DNA from: Achromobacter insolitus
Lineage (GTDB): Bacteria; Pseudomonadota; Gammaproteobacteria; Burkholderiales; Burkholderiaceae_B
Assembly: GCF_002209555.1 (NCBI RefSeq)
Contig: NZ_NJIF01000007.1
Location: 209,188 to 273,187, forward strand
Length of the DNA: 64,000 bases
Direction of reading: 5' to 3'
Positions 1-9,011 of the stretch are shown here, piece after piece. Made by a program: the position numbers and the translations under genes. Position 1 is the first letter of the stretch; each line of letters starts with the position of its first letter. Below the pieces are notes generated by a model, which was given only the letters and a program-made list of their open reading frames with translations, searched no databases and was not told the DNA's origin.

Positions 1-156
1 CTCGCTATCGGAATCCTTCGTAGGCATGGACTGCTCATAAGACCTCGGAAATAAAAGTACACACGTCTGTTACGCCGCGACGCATACGTGGCGCGGCAGG
101 CCGCTATCATCGGCGGAATGACCAGGCCTACTCACCCCAAACGACACGCCCGCGCC

Positions 157-528
157 ATGAAACAGCCCGTACGCATGTGCTTGATGTCCACGCTCGCGCT
201 GCTTGCCGCCTGCGCTTCCACGCCCTCGCCGCAAGCCGTGGAGGCTTTGCAGCAGGTCCGCGACGAATATGCCGCCAGCCGCTTCGGCGCCGTCGTGCGC
301 ACCGTGGCCACCTCCGACGCGCTTGCCACCGCGCCCACGGCCGTACGGGTCGAAGCTCTCAAACTCCAGGCTTTCAGCTACTGCGTCACTAACTACCGCC
401 AGCTGTGCGAGGACAGCTTCGTGCGCATCCTGCAGTTGCAGCCCTCGTTCCAACTCGCGCCGAATGAGGCCGGGCACCCCCAGTGGGGACCGGCGTTCCA
501 GGCAGCGCAGGCGTCCCAGACCCGTTAA
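157..528 (+). CDS. TssQ-like T6SS-associated lipoprotein
   Basis: Predicted 123-residue lipoprotein of unknown precise role, placed beside T6SS genes. The N-terminus is a short lipoprotein signal ending in LLAAC, so the acylated cysteine would be residue 19. The mature part is about 105 residues, largely helical and TPR-like in flavour (AVEALQQVRDEY, ALKLQAFSYC). Small lipoproteins like this, TssQ family, occur in some T6SS clusters. The ATG at 157 gives the most compact signal peptide; ATGs at 118 and 88 are in frame and would add a longer basic N-region. None has a clear Shine-Dalgarno. It is followed after 27 bp by the FHA gene. Family assignment is tentative and the lipobox is clear. Confidence 0.6.
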   Translation: MKQPVRMCLMSTLALLAACASTPSPQAVEALQQVRDEYAASRFGAVVRTVATSDALATAPTAVRVEALKLQAFSYCVTNYRQLCEDSFVRILQLQPSFQLAPNEAGHPQWGPAFQAAQASQTR

Positions 529-555
529 CGCGCCGCAGGCGCCCAGGAGACAGGC

Positions 556-1326
556 GTGAAGCTCACCGTGTTCCAGCATGCCGGCGATCCGGCCTTCGAA
601 CCTATCCATGTCGTGTTCACCGCGCCGGGCGGCACGATAGGCCGCAGTTTCGACAACCAGCTCACCCTGGCCGATCCCACGGGCGGCATCTGCCGCGTGC
701 AGGCGGCAATCCGCGTCAACGACATGGACGCGGGCTTTCTCCTGAACCTGAGCGACATGAGCACCGTCAGCGTCAATGGGCGGGCGCTCGCACGGGAGCA
801 GGAGGTCCCGCTGAATCCGGGCGACGAGCTGGAAATCGGCGACTACCGGCTGCGTGCCGAAACGGCCCCGCACGCGGCAGAACCGGCCGCTCCGGCTTCG
901 TTGGCCGCCGTGGCCGACGAAGACATCTTCAGCGACCTCATCGGCCCAGGTACCCTGCCCGTCGGCAGCGCGCCGGACGTCTCCACACACCCCTTCGATC
1001 TGGACTCCGCGCAGGCGCGCAACCCGGAGGATCCCCTGCGCCACCTGCCCCCCGGCGACGGTGTGGTGTCGCGCGCGGCCACCGACCCGCTGGCGCTGTT
1101 CGACGGGCCGGGAGACGGCACGCCCAGCATCTTCTCTGACGGCACGCCGTCCACCCTGCCCGCCCACGACGCGCTGGCCGAACACCGCACCCATCCCGTT
1201 GATGACGCCTTGGGCGGCCCGCGCGACGCCGGCGAACGCCACAGCGCGCCCGATCACCTGCGGGAAATTGGCGGCTACATGCGACCAGCGTCCATCAAGC
1301 CGGATCCGGGCGACAAGACCGGCTGA
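556..1326 (+). CDS. FHA domain protein of the T6SS cluster (TagH-like, short)
   Basis: 256 residues, GTG start at 556 with AGGAGA six bases upstream. Residues about 20-100 form a forkhead-associated domain (TIGRS near 30, then a beta-rich segment ending GDELEIGDYRLR). The remaining 150 residues are acidic, proline-rich and low-complexity, with no recognisable domain. TagH proteins of T6SS clusters usually sense Thr phosphorylation through the FHA domain and carry a longer C-terminal domain, which is absent here. The canonical SRxH strand motif reads CRVQ and the usual Asn-Gly of the next loop is not obvious, so phosphothreonine binding is doubtful. It converges on clpV with 4 bp between the stop codons. 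Confidence 0.7.
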   Translation: MKLTVFQHAGDPAFEPIHVVFTAPGGTIGRSFDNQLTLADPTGGICRVQAAIRVNDMDAGFLLNLSDMSTVSVNGRALAREQEVPLNPGDELEIGDYRLRAETAPHAAEPAAPASLAAVADEDIFSDLIGPGTLPVGSAPDVSTHPFDLDSAQARNPEDPLRHLPPGDGVVSRAATDPLALFDGPGDGTPSIFSDGTPSTLPAHDALAEHRTHPVDDALGGPRDAGERHSAPDHLREIGGYMRPASIKPDPGDKTG

Positions 1327-1330
1327 CGTC

Positions 1331-3943
1331 TCAAGCGTAGTCATAACGGAACTCTCCCTCCGCGGCTGACAGGCCTACCCGGGCGAGCCTGCGATCCTGC
1401 ATCGACGCGCCCAGCAGCTCCCGGCTGATGCGGGGCAGCACCGTGTTGGTCAGCACGGCATCCACCATGCGGGCGCCCGATTCCACCTCCGCGCAGCGCG
1501 CAACAACCAGCGCGATCGCCTCGGGCGTCACCTCCAGCACAATGCCGTGGTGCTCAAGGAGGCGGCGGCGCACGCGTTCGAACTGCAGGTCCACGATGCG
1601 CGCCAGCATGGCGTCCGGCAGCGGCAGGTAAGGCACCGCCACCAGCCGGCCCAGCAGCGCCGCGGGAAAAGCCTGCAACAGCGGCTCGCGCAGGGCCGTG
1701 GCCAGCGCGGCGGCGTCGGGCAACAACTCGGGATCGCGGCACAACGCCGCAATACGATCCGCGCCCACGTTAGACGTAAGGATGATGACCGCATTGCGGA
1801 AGTCGATATAGCGCCCCTCGCCGTCCTCCATCCATCCCTTGTCGAAGACCTGGAAGAAAATCTCGTGCACGTCGGCGTGCGCCTTCTCCACCTCGTCCAG
1901 CAGCACCACGCTGTACGGTCGCCTGCGCACCGCCTCGGTCAGCACACCGCCCTCGCCATAACCGACGTAACCCGGCGGCGCCCCTTTCAGGGTGGATACC
2001 GTGTGCGACTCCTGGAACTCGCTCATGTTGATGGTGATCAGGTTCTGTTCACCGCCGTACAACGCCTCGGCCAGCGCCAACGCGGTCTCCGTCTTGCCGA
2101 CACCGCTCGGACCGCAGAGCAGGAAGACGCCCACCGGTTTGCCGGGGTCTGTCAATCCGGCGCGTGAAGTCTGAATCCGCCGCGCCACGGCCTCCAGCGC
2201 GTCACGCTGTCCGATCACCCGCCTCTCCAGAGTGTCCGCCAGGTCCAGCACCGCGCGCGCCTCGTCGCGCAGCATGCGCCCCACGGGTATGCCCGTCCAG
2301 TCGGCCACCACCGCTGCCACCGCGGCGGCATCAACCGCGCAATGCACCATCGCCGTCTCATCCTGGCTGGCGGCCAGCGCTTCGCGCGCCTGCGCCAGCG
2401 CGCGGCGCTGGTCGTCCTGCGCGTCGGAAGAGGCAAGATCCAGCGTCTGGCGCAACGTCAGCACGCGCCCGGCCAGAGCGCGCTCCGACTCCCAGCGCAC
2501 CGCCAACACCCGCTCGTAGTCCGCGGCGTCGGACTGCTCGTCAATCAGCCGCTGGACCCGTTGCGCGTCGCCTTCGCCCAGGCGCAGCTCGCGCTCCGCG
2601 ATGCCCCTGGCCAGCTCCAGCGCCTGCACTCGCCTGCGCGCGTCCTCCAGGCTGGGCGGCATGGCATGCTGGCTTACCGCCACGCGCGCGCAAGCGGTGT
2701 CCAGCAGCGCAACAGCCTTGTCCGGCAGTTGCCGCGCGGGAATGTACCGGTGCGACAACGTAACCGCCGCTACGATGGCTTCATCCAGCACCAGCACGCC
2801 ATGATGCGCCTGTAGCGTTTCGGCAAGCCCGCGCAACATGCCGAAGGCGCGCGCCTCATCGGGTTCGTGCACCTGTATGACCTGGAAGCGGCGGCTGAGC
2901 GCAGGATCCTTCTCGATGTACTTCTTGTATTCCGACCAGGTCGTGGCCCCGATGGTGCGTAGCTCTCCGCGCGCTAGCGCAGGCTTCAACAGGTTGGCCG
3001 CGTCGCCCGTGCCCGCGGCGCCACCGGCGCCCACCAGCGTGTGGATTTCATCGATGAACAATACGATGGGCCTCTCGCTGGCCTGCACCTCGTCGATAAC
3101 GCTGCGCAACCGTTGCTCGAACTCGCCCTTCACACCCGCGCCCGCCTGCAACAGGCCTATATCGAGCAGATACAGCGCGACGTCGCGCAGTTGCGGCGGC
3201 ACCTCGCCCGCTGCCAAGCGCAGCGCCAGGCCTTCCACGACGGCCGTCTTGCCCACACCGGCTTCTCCGGCCAGCAGCGGATTGTTCTGGCGGCGCCGCA
3301 TCAGCACGTCGATGAGCTGGCGGATTTCCTCGTCGCGCCCCGACACCGGATCGATCGCCCCCTCGCGCGCCCTGGCGGTCAGGTCCACGGCGAATCGCCC
3401 AAGCGCAGACCCGCCCTCGTCCGGCGGCCCGGCCGCGGCGGAAGCGGGCTCGGTTTGGCCCGTGCCCTCCGGGGATCCCTGCACGATCTCTTCCAGCTGT
3501 TCCAGCAGCGTATCCGGCGCAATCTTCGAGAACTGCCCGGACATGCCCACCAGCACATGTCGCAGCGCATAGGTGCGGGTCAGGCCCGCCAGGAGATGCG
3601 CGCTGCGGATGCGCGCCGAGCCATAGCGCAGCGATCCCAGCACCCAGGCTCTCTCGACCGCGTGATCAATATGTTCGGACAGGTCGGAGACCGAGCCCGC
3701 CCCCGCCGGCAGGCGGTCCAGTTCCGCCGTCAGATCGGCCTGCAATCTGCCCATATCAAGTTCGAAGCGGCGAGCGATCCGATGCAGGTCGCTGTCCTGC
3801 GCGTGCAGGATCTGATGCATCCAATGCACCAGCTCGACATAGGGATTGCCGCGCAGCTTGCAGAACGCAGTGGCGCCCTCCAGCGTCTGGTAGAGCAGCG
3901 GATTGAGTTTTCCGAAGAGGTCGATGCGGCCGATATCCGACAT
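1331..3943 (-). CDS. clpV: T6SS sheath-disassembly ATPase ClpV (TssH)
   Basis: 870-residue double AAA+ ATPase that unfolds and recycles the contracted TssB/TssC sheath in the cytoplasm. It has an N-terminal Clp repeat domain (about 1-150). The first AAA+ module has Walker A GEAGVGKT at 226-233 and Walker B VLFIDE at 294-299. A coiled middle domain spans about 420-530. The second AAA+ module has Walker A GPSGVGKT at 611-618 and Walker B VVLLDE at 679-684. The pore-loop-like GYVGYGEGG lies near 658-666. Length and domain order fit ClpV rather than ClpB, and its place as last gene of the tss operon supports this. It starts 14 bp after tssG. Confidence 0.96.
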   Translation of the reverse strand: MSDIGRIDLFGKLNPLLYQTLEGATAFCKLRGNPYVELVHWMHQILHAQDSDLHRIARRFELDMGRLQADLTAELDRLPAGAGSVSDLSEHIDHAVERAWVLGSLRYGSARIRSAHLLAGLTRTYALRHVLVGMSGQFSKIAPDTLLEQLEEIVQGSPEGTGQTEPASAAAGPPDEGGSALGRFAVDLTARAREGAIDPVSGRDEEIRQLIDVLMRRRQNNPLLAGEAGVGKTAVVEGLALRLAAGEVPPQLRDVALYLLDIGLLQAGAGVKGEFEQRLRSVIDEVQASERPIVLFIDEIHTLVGAGGAAGTGDAANLLKPALARGELRTIGATTWSEYKKYIEKDPALSRRFQVIQVHEPDEARAFGMLRGLAETLQAHHGVLVLDEAIVAAVTLSHRYIPARQLPDKAVALLDTACARVAVSQHAMPPSLEDARRRVQALELARGIAERELRLGEGDAQRVQRLIDEQSDAADYERVLAVRWESERALAGRVLTLRQTLDLASSDAQDDQRRALAQAREALAASQDETAMVHCAVDAAAVAAVVADWTGIPVGRMLRDEARAVLDLADTLERRVIGQRDALEAVARRIQTSRAGLTDPGKPVGVFLLCGPSGVGKTETALALAEALYGGEQNLITINMSEFQESHTVSTLKGAPPGYVGYGEGGVLTEAVRRRPYSVVLLDEVEKAHADVHEIFFQVFDKGWMEDGEGRYIDFRNAVIILTSNVGADRIAALCRDPELLPDAAALATALREPLLQAFPAALLGRLVAVPYLPLPDAMLARIVDLQFERVRRRLLEHHGIVLEVTPEAIALVVARCAEVESGARMVDAVLTNTVLPRISRELLGASMQDRRLARVGLSAAEGEFRYDYA

Positions 3944-3957
3944 GGCATGTGGGCGCG

Positions 3958-5061
3958 TCAGGCGCGCGCAGTCGTTGAGGTGGAGGCCCGAGGACGGCCA
4001 CGTTGCGGGGCGCTGCCGCGGCTTTCATAGTCCAGCAGGAGATCGCGCGCCGCACCTTGCTCCGGCCGCCGCTTACCCAGCCACGAGGCCAGGCCCAGCG
4101 GACGCTGCGCGCCCAGGGTCAATCCGCGCGCATCCGGCGCGCGCAAAACCGGCCTCAGGTCCCAGGCCAGCTCCATGCCGATGTAGTGCCGGACCCAATG
4201 TGTCAGCTGACGGGCGCGCGTGCCCCCAGGGAGGAAGCTCTGGTAATCCTCAAGCGCCAGGGGACCAATTTCAATGCGGAACTTGTGCTGGGCATCGCGC
4301 ACCGCCACCCCCAGTACCGTGTCGCGCCCCAGCCCCGAGCAACCGCCCAAGCCCAAGCGCTGCTCGGGCTCCAGCCGGATCCACTGCGGCACGAACTCGC
4401 GGATACGTACTGGCAGGCCGAAGAACGACTGCAGGATGTGTTTGAGGCCTTCGGGATTCCGGGTCTGTCGCGTCAGATGGCCCGCCATGAAGTACTTGGC
4501 ATGGTCCAGCACGGCGTCGCGGCGCCGCATCGACGGCTCGCCCATATGCAACAGGCTGGCCACGTAACGCGTGAAGCGCTCGTCCTTACGGTCCAGGCTG
4601 ACCGTGCTCTGGGCGTCTGCCCAGGCGCGGTAGAACAGCAGGATGAGCCGGTGATGGAACACGTCTGCAAATGCCGACAGCGTGCGGTCCCCATGATGCG
4701 CCATGCGCTCGCGGGCGTGCTCGGTCAGGTGCAGGGGCAAGGGGCCATTCGGGCCGAACAGGCCGAAACTGTATATCGACAGCTCCGCGGGCCGTCCGCC
4801 TTCGGCGGCGCGCGCGCTTGCCACGGTGGACGGCGCAAACGCCATCGACGGTTCCTGCCGCAGCCGGACGGGTTCGTGGCGCGCCACCGTGTCGCGTCCC
4901 AGGGGCTTACGCGCCCCGGACAGCGCGTCTATCCAGCGCAAGGCATGGAACAGATCGTGGGCATGCGGTTCGCGCTCCACCGCGCGCCACCACCGCGCCA
5001 GCACGTCGGATGGCGTAGCGGGCGGGCGGACGGCAGGAGGGGCGGATTGGGCGATATCCAC
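3958..5061 (-). CDS. tssG: T6SS baseplate subunit TssG
   Basis: 367 residues, TssG/ImpH/VasB family. TssG joins TssF and TssE in the baseplate wedge around VgrG. Typical family segments are visible: RWWRAVEREPHAHDLFHALR near the N-terminus, the FGLFGPNGPLPLHLTE block near residue 105 and FHHRLILLFYRAWA near 137. The last 30 residues are basic and low in complexity. The start codon is 4 bp after the DUF3540 stop, so translation is probably coupled. The only unusual point of context is that tssF and tssG, normally adjacent, are separated by the DUF3540 gene. Confidence 0.93.
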   Translation of the reverse strand: MDIAQSAPPAVRPPATPSDVLARWWRAVEREPHAHDLFHALRWIDALSGARKPLGRDTVARHEPVRLRQEPSMAFAPSTVASARAAEGGRPAELSIYSFGLFGPNGPLPLHLTEHARERMAHHGDRTLSAFADVFHHRLILLFYRAWADAQSTVSLDRKDERFTRYVASLLHMGEPSMRRRDAVLDHAKYFMAGHLTRQTRNPEGLKHILQSFFGLPVRIREFVPQWIRLEPEQRLGLGGCSGLGRDTVLGVAVRDAQHKFRIEIGPLALEDYQSFLPGGTRARQLTHWVRHYIGMELAWDLRPVLRAPDARGLTLGAQRPLGLASWLGKRRPEQGAARDLLLDYESRGSAPQRGRPRASTSTTARA

Positions 5062-5065
5062 CGTC

Positions 5066-5701
5066 CTACCCCATGTGGATCTGCTTGGCGTCCACCTTGA
5101 CCAGGTCCCCGCCCGTCACCACCGTATAGGCCGCGTGCAGCCGCGCCGTGTGATCGGCCTGGAAATCGATCGCACCGGCGCGCACCTGATCCATCTCGCT
5201 GACGCTGCGCAGCGACAGCCGCGCCATCACGGTCAGGCGGTCCAGCACGGCTTCGTAACTGCGGCCCACCAGTCGCACCTCGCCCACGGTGGCATGCAAT
5301 TGCTTCGCCACCATGCGAATGCGTCCGCAAGTATGGCGTTCGTCCTCCGCCTCTATCGCATAGTCGGGTGTGCGCACTCGCACGGCGCGCCCGCTCTCCA
5401 GCAGCACGTCCCCCGTGCATGAACGCAATATCAGGTCGCCCTCGGCTTGCATCGTGCTGCGCGTCGCGTCGGCTTGCACGGTTACGGCGATCAGGTAGAT
5501 CCGCGCGGGATCCGGGCCGCTGATCAGCACCTCGTCCCCGGGCTGAGGCTCCAACAGGCAGCTGGCCGCTCTCTGCACGGTCCAGACCCGGCCGTCGCAG
5601 GCAACGGCATAGCTGCCGTCGGGTTCGCGGTGCAGCAGCTCGCCCAGCAAATGGACGGGATCGTAGGCCATGCGGTTCAAACGTGCGGCGGACTTCATCA
5701 T
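5066..5701 (-). CDS. DUF3540 domain protein in the T6SS operon
   Basis: 211 residues with no assigned activity. The sequence is beta-rich, with the pattern of DUF3540 proteins: an N-terminal half of short strands (EPQPGDEVLISG), a central stretch resembling VgrG-type repeats (STMQAEGDLILRSCTGDVLLES) and a C-terminal part ending in HTARLHAAYTVVTGGDLVKVDAKQIHMG. DUF3540 genes usually travel with DUF2169, pentapeptide-repeat and DUF4150 PAAR-like genes in T6SS cargo modules; those genes are at 16048-20158, but this one sits between tssF and tssG. Two ATGs in tandem (5701, 5698) follow AGGAG; the second has the better spacing. The family is recognised; a role in spike or cargo assembly is inference. 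Confidence 0.75.
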   Translation of the reverse strand: MMKSAARLNRMAYDPVHLLGELLHREPDGSYAVACDGRVWTVQRAASCLLEPQPGDEVLISGPDPARIYLIAVTVQADATRSTMQAEGDLILRSCTGDVLLESGRAVRVRTPDYAIEAEDERHTCGRIRMVAKQLHATVGEVRLVGRSYEAVLDRLTVMARLSLRSVSEMDQVRAGAIDFQADHTARLHAAYTVVTGGDLVKVDAKQIHMG

Positions 5702-5728
5702 GCGCTCCTGTGCTTGGCGAACGCTGGC

Positions 5729-7633
5729 CTAGACCACGGGCCGACGCCCCATGCGGGGTCGGTAGCGGGCTATCTCGCCACGCTGCAAGGTCGAAAGGAC
5801 CAGCTCCGACATCAAGTTGATCGATACATGGCGCGCGAAAAACTGCTCCAGCACGGCGCCAAACAGATAGGGGCTGATGCCCGAAAACGCGGCCTCGTCC
5901 ACCTGCAAGGCGATGCGAACGCCCCGCCCATGAACGATGGGGCCGGGCACGGGCAGGCGGTGATGCACGGGCGTCGCACTGACATGCCGAAGCCCGGAGA
6001 TATGACGGCGCACCGCGGGTTCCGCCAAGTGGCCGTAGACGTGCAGCATTTCGCGCAAGGTCTGGGCCCCCTGCTCCGCATCCAGATCGGTCAGGCTGAG
6101 GTAATTCAGGCCCAGGTGGCTGATCAGATGCCAGGTAGCGGCATTCTCCGCCAGCGCCGCGCGCGGCCGCGTAGGCCCATGCAGCACCTTTACCGCGCGT
6201 ACCGGCGCCGATACGCGCAAGGTCATGTCGGTATCGCCGCCCAGCGGCAACAGCAGCGCCAGGTCCCGGTTCGTGCACAAGGTTTCCAAGGTCAAGTGAC
6301 GCAGATCGCCGGAGAACGGTGCCTCCTGCCTGTCCACCAACGACAGGAACACCTCGCTGCCCAGGTAGCCGCTACGAGTACCGTTGCGTTGCGCCGTGTC
6401 GGACACCAGCCGCGGTTCGCGGCGCATGGAAAAATATGCGCCATGTTCGTCCGGATCGCTGCCCAGCGACCCGTAGAACGGCCGGAACTCCTGCTCCTGG
6501 CGCTGGGCGGAAGCATGCCCCGCGACGCGCGTCACGCCGTAGACCTCGTAGTCCAGCGGACGGCTGCGGTCGATTACCACGTGGTACTCGGCGGTCCGGG
6601 GCGTTACCGCCACCCGGTCCGCCCGCTTGGCGAACAGGTTGATCACCGGAGCGCAATTCAGCGCCAGGTTGGCGGCCGATATCGCGCCTTCCAGTTCCGG
6701 CGCCGCCATCGAAAACAGGAGGGTCAGGTCGAACGCGCGGGTCTCGCGCTGCGCGCCCTGCGGCATCGCAGGAGTGCGCAAGCCTTGCTTCAACCCGTTA
6801 ACGCTGAAGAACAGATAGCGCTGCGCGAACGCGAAGTACTCCTGCAGCAGGCGATAACCCTGGAACACCCGGGCATCGCCCGGCAACAGGGCCTGGTCAT
6901 CGGCAAAGCCTTCGTGGCGCACCGCGCTTGCGGCCAGGCTATTGATCCAGCCGACCGGGCGCGCGGTGTCGTGACCCAATACCGCCACGGTGTGGCCCAT
7001 CACGACTTCCAATAGGCGCTGCATCTGCAGGTCCTGCCCATTCAAGTGGAAGACCAGCTGATCCAGGTCCAGGTCCTCCAGCCGCTGCCCCCCGCAGACC
7101 TCTATCCGGATGCGCAGCGCGCTCAGCACGCGCGCGGCCCGCCCCGTGAGGCCCAATCGCGCCAGTGGTAGATCCTGCGGCGCCGCAGTGAACTCCGCCT
7201 GCGTGACCTGCAGGGGCCACAGGCGCACGGCGTGGCCAGTCGTAAAGTCGCAGGGCGTCTGCTCGCCACGCGCCACGCGGCCGCGCAGCAGCGTACCGCG
7301 AGGCAGCTCGAACCCTCCCGCCAGTGTTCCCTCGTTCATGCTGGGGGAGAACTGCACGATGGCCATGGCCGGCGTGGGCGCCAGGTAATTGGGGTACACC
7401 ACCTCCAGCAGCCGCTGCGAAAAACGCGGAAACTCGGCATCCATCTTCATGTGGATGCGGGCGGTCAGAAAGCTGAAGCCCTCGAGCAAGCGCTCGACGT
7501 AAGGATCGGCCACTTCAGTGGCGTTCATGCCCAATCGGCCCGCCACCTTGGGATGAGCCTGAGCAAACTCCGCGCCCAGTTCCCGCAGATAGACCAGCTC
7601 CCGGTTGTAGTAATCCAGCAAACGGTCGTCCAT
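5729..7633 (-). CDS. tssF: T6SS baseplate subunit TssF
   Basis: 634 residues, TssF/ImpG/VasA family, the large baseplate wedge protein. The N-terminus MDDRLLDYYNRELVYLRELG, followed by a VAGRLGM block and DPYVERLLEGFSFLTARI, is the hallmark of the family. The open frame continues upstream to 7792, but the ATG at 7633 overlaps the tssE stop (TGATG) and matches the conserved N-terminus. The body carries the expected FSxNGLKQG-type and LLFSMAAPELEG segments. Translational coupling to tssE is likely. No truncation is seen. Confidence 0.95.
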   Translation of the reverse strand: MDDRLLDYYNRELVYLRELGAEFAQAHPKVAGRLGMNATEVADPYVERLLEGFSFLTARIHMKMDAEFPRFSQRLLEVVYPNYLAPTPAMAIVQFSPSMNEGTLAGGFELPRGTLLRGRVARGEQTPCDFTTGHAVRLWPLQVTQAEFTAAPQDLPLARLGLTGRAARVLSALRIRIEVCGGQRLEDLDLDQLVFHLNGQDLQMQRLLEVVMGHTVAVLGHDTARPVGWINSLAASAVRHEGFADDQALLPGDARVFQGYRLLQEYFAFAQRYLFFSVNGLKQGLRTPAMPQGAQRETRAFDLTLLFSMAAPELEGAISAANLALNCAPVINLFAKRADRVAVTPRTAEYHVVIDRSRPLDYEVYGVTRVAGHASAQRQEQEFRPFYGSLGSDPDEHGAYFSMRREPRLVSDTAQRNGTRSGYLGSEVFLSLVDRQEAPFSGDLRHLTLETLCTNRDLALLLPLGGDTDMTLRVSAPVRAVKVLHGPTRPRAALAENAATWHLISHLGLNYLSLTDLDAEQGAQTLREMLHVYGHLAEPAVRRHISGLRHVSATPVHHRLPVPGPIVHGRGVRIALQVDEAAFSGISPYLFGAVLEQFFARHVSINLMSELVLSTLQRGEIARYRPRMGRRPVV

Positions 7634-8184
7634 CAGGCACCACCCAGATCGCGCAGATCCATGTGGCCGCTCTCCAGGTCGATATCCGTGCGGAACAGGA
7701 ACTCGAGCGGCTGCGGCACGCACCACAGCATGCCGCGTATTTCCAGGCTCAGTACGTTGTGATGCTCCAGCGTGCCCGCATCCGACACGCAACGCACTTC
7801 GACCGATGAATCCAGGATGCGCGGCTCGAAGGCGGATATCGCTTCGCGGATCGACTCTTCGACATCGATCCAGTCGATCTCCGACATGCGCTTGCCCGCC
7901 ATGGCGCGCACACCGAAATTGAGCGTCGAGGTGGCCACGGGCCGATGCGCCGACAGGTCCTGGGACGCCTGCAAGTTGACGGTATTGAGTAGCCAGCGCA
8001 GGTCCCGCAGCACGGCCGCGCGCAGCGCCTCATGCGTCAGCATGGCGTTTTCCCGCGGCTCCTCGCGCTTGGCGGGATCGTTGTCCATCAGGCGATCCAG
8101 CAGCGACGGCTGCAGGCGGTCCCGCGCGGCGCGCTGGCCACGCGACAGCGGCTCCCAAGCGCCGGGACGATCAGCGTGGCCCAT
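7633..8184 (-). CDS. tssE: T6SS baseplate protein TssE (gp25-like)
   Basis: 183 residues, the phage T4 gp25-like wedge protein that nucleates sheath assembly. The gpW/gp25 fold occupies about residues 50-165, with LRDLRWLLNTVNL and the conserved NFGVRAMAGK block, followed by ESIREAISAFEPRI. The family EPR motif is present in FEPRI. The first 45 residues are basic and variable. The start overlaps the tagJ stop by one base (TAATG) and the end overlaps the tssF start, so the three genes form a coupled block. Confidence 0.94.
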   Translation of the reverse strand: MGHADRPGAWEPLSRGQRAARDRLQPSLLDRLMDNDPAKREEPRENAMLTHEALRAAVLRDLRWLLNTVNLQASQDLSAHRPVATSTLNFGVRAMAGKRMSEIDWIDVEESIREAISAFEPRILDSSVEVRCVSDAGTLEHHNVLSLEIRGMLWCVPQPLEFLFRTDIDLESGHMDLRDLGGA

Positions 8185-8999
8185 TACGCCAGCTCCAGGC
8201 TACGGACCTCGAGCAGTGCAGTTTCCGCGGCATCGGTCAGCCACATTTTCTGCCCCACGCCCGCATAGGTGTCGCCATGCAAGGCGCGCCAGTCGGTCGT
8301 CCTGCCCAGCTTGGCCGAGTCCGACAGTTCGGCCATGCGGGCGCCCGGCGCCGCCGGATAGCGCGCTGGCACCAGCCCCTGCCGCACCCGCCCGTCATCC
8401 AGCTCGATCTCGGCTTGCGCCCAGATCAAGTCGCACAGGCCCTCGGGCGCGAGCAAACGGACGCGCTTGAGTGCGGCGAAGGGCAGCCAGACGTAACGTC
8501 CTCCGGCCAGGAACTCGAATACCGGCCCGAGGCGGCTGTCCGCATCGCAGATCCACTGGAACGGCTGAGCGGCTTCTTGCGTAGCCACCTCCAGCGCCCC
8601 CCCCCGCGCACCGGCGTCCTCAAAGGCCTTGCCACGCAGTTCCGCGGCTTGAGCCGGCGACGTCCCATCCAGGCGCAGCGCCGATATCATGGCCCGCAAC
8701 CAATCGCACGGTTCGTCCAGCAGAGCGGGTTCAGCCTGTCCGCCAAGCACGGATTCGCGCTCGCGTTCCGCCGCGATGGCGCTGGCGTAGAGCACCTGCG
8801 TCGGACGGGCCTGCGCATTGAGATGCCCGCAGACGTTGAGTTGCTCGGCCGCGCGCGCCCAATCGCCCTGCACCGCCAGCAGCTGGAACAGCTGGGCGCG
8901 CAGGTCCGCGTCGGCGGGCTGCCGGCGCACCTGCGCCTGCAGCTCGTCCAACTGGCCGGCCAGGCTCAATGCGCCGAAAGGAACGGCAGCGATGGACAT
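8184..8999 (-). CDS. tagJ: T6SS accessory protein TagJ (ImpE family)
   Basis: 271 residues. The N-terminal half is TPR-like (LDELQAQVRRQPADADLRAQ, FQLLAVQGDWARAAEQL), and the C-terminal half is the ImpE/SciE domain with FEFLAGGRYVWLPF and LPFAALK. TagJ binds the N-terminal helix of TssB and modulates ClpV access in systems that have it; it is an accessory and not a core component. It lies 12 bp after hcp and overlaps tssE by one base. The presence of tagJ places this T6SS in the subgroup resembling the Pseudomonas H1 system; that placement is from gene content, not phylogeny. Confidence 0.9.
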   Translation of the reverse strand: MSIAAVPFGALSLAGQLDELQAQVRRQPADADLRAQLFQLLAVQGDWARAAEQLNVCGHLNAQARPTQVLYASAIAAERERESVLGGQAEPALLDEPCDWLRAMISALRLDGTSPAQAAELRGKAFEDAGARGGALEVATQEAAQPFQWICDADSRLGPVFEFLAGGRYVWLPFAALKRVRLLAPEGLCDLIWAQAEIELDDGRVRQGLVPARYPAAPGARMAELSDSAKLGRTTDWRALHGDTYAGVGQKMWLTDAAETALLEVRSLELA

Positions 9000-9011
9000 G
9001 GGCGCCCCGTC

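Noticed and set aside
1..156. Left-edge bases before the lipoprotein gene
   Set aside because: I see no gene or clear promoter here, only a few hexamer matches of no weight.
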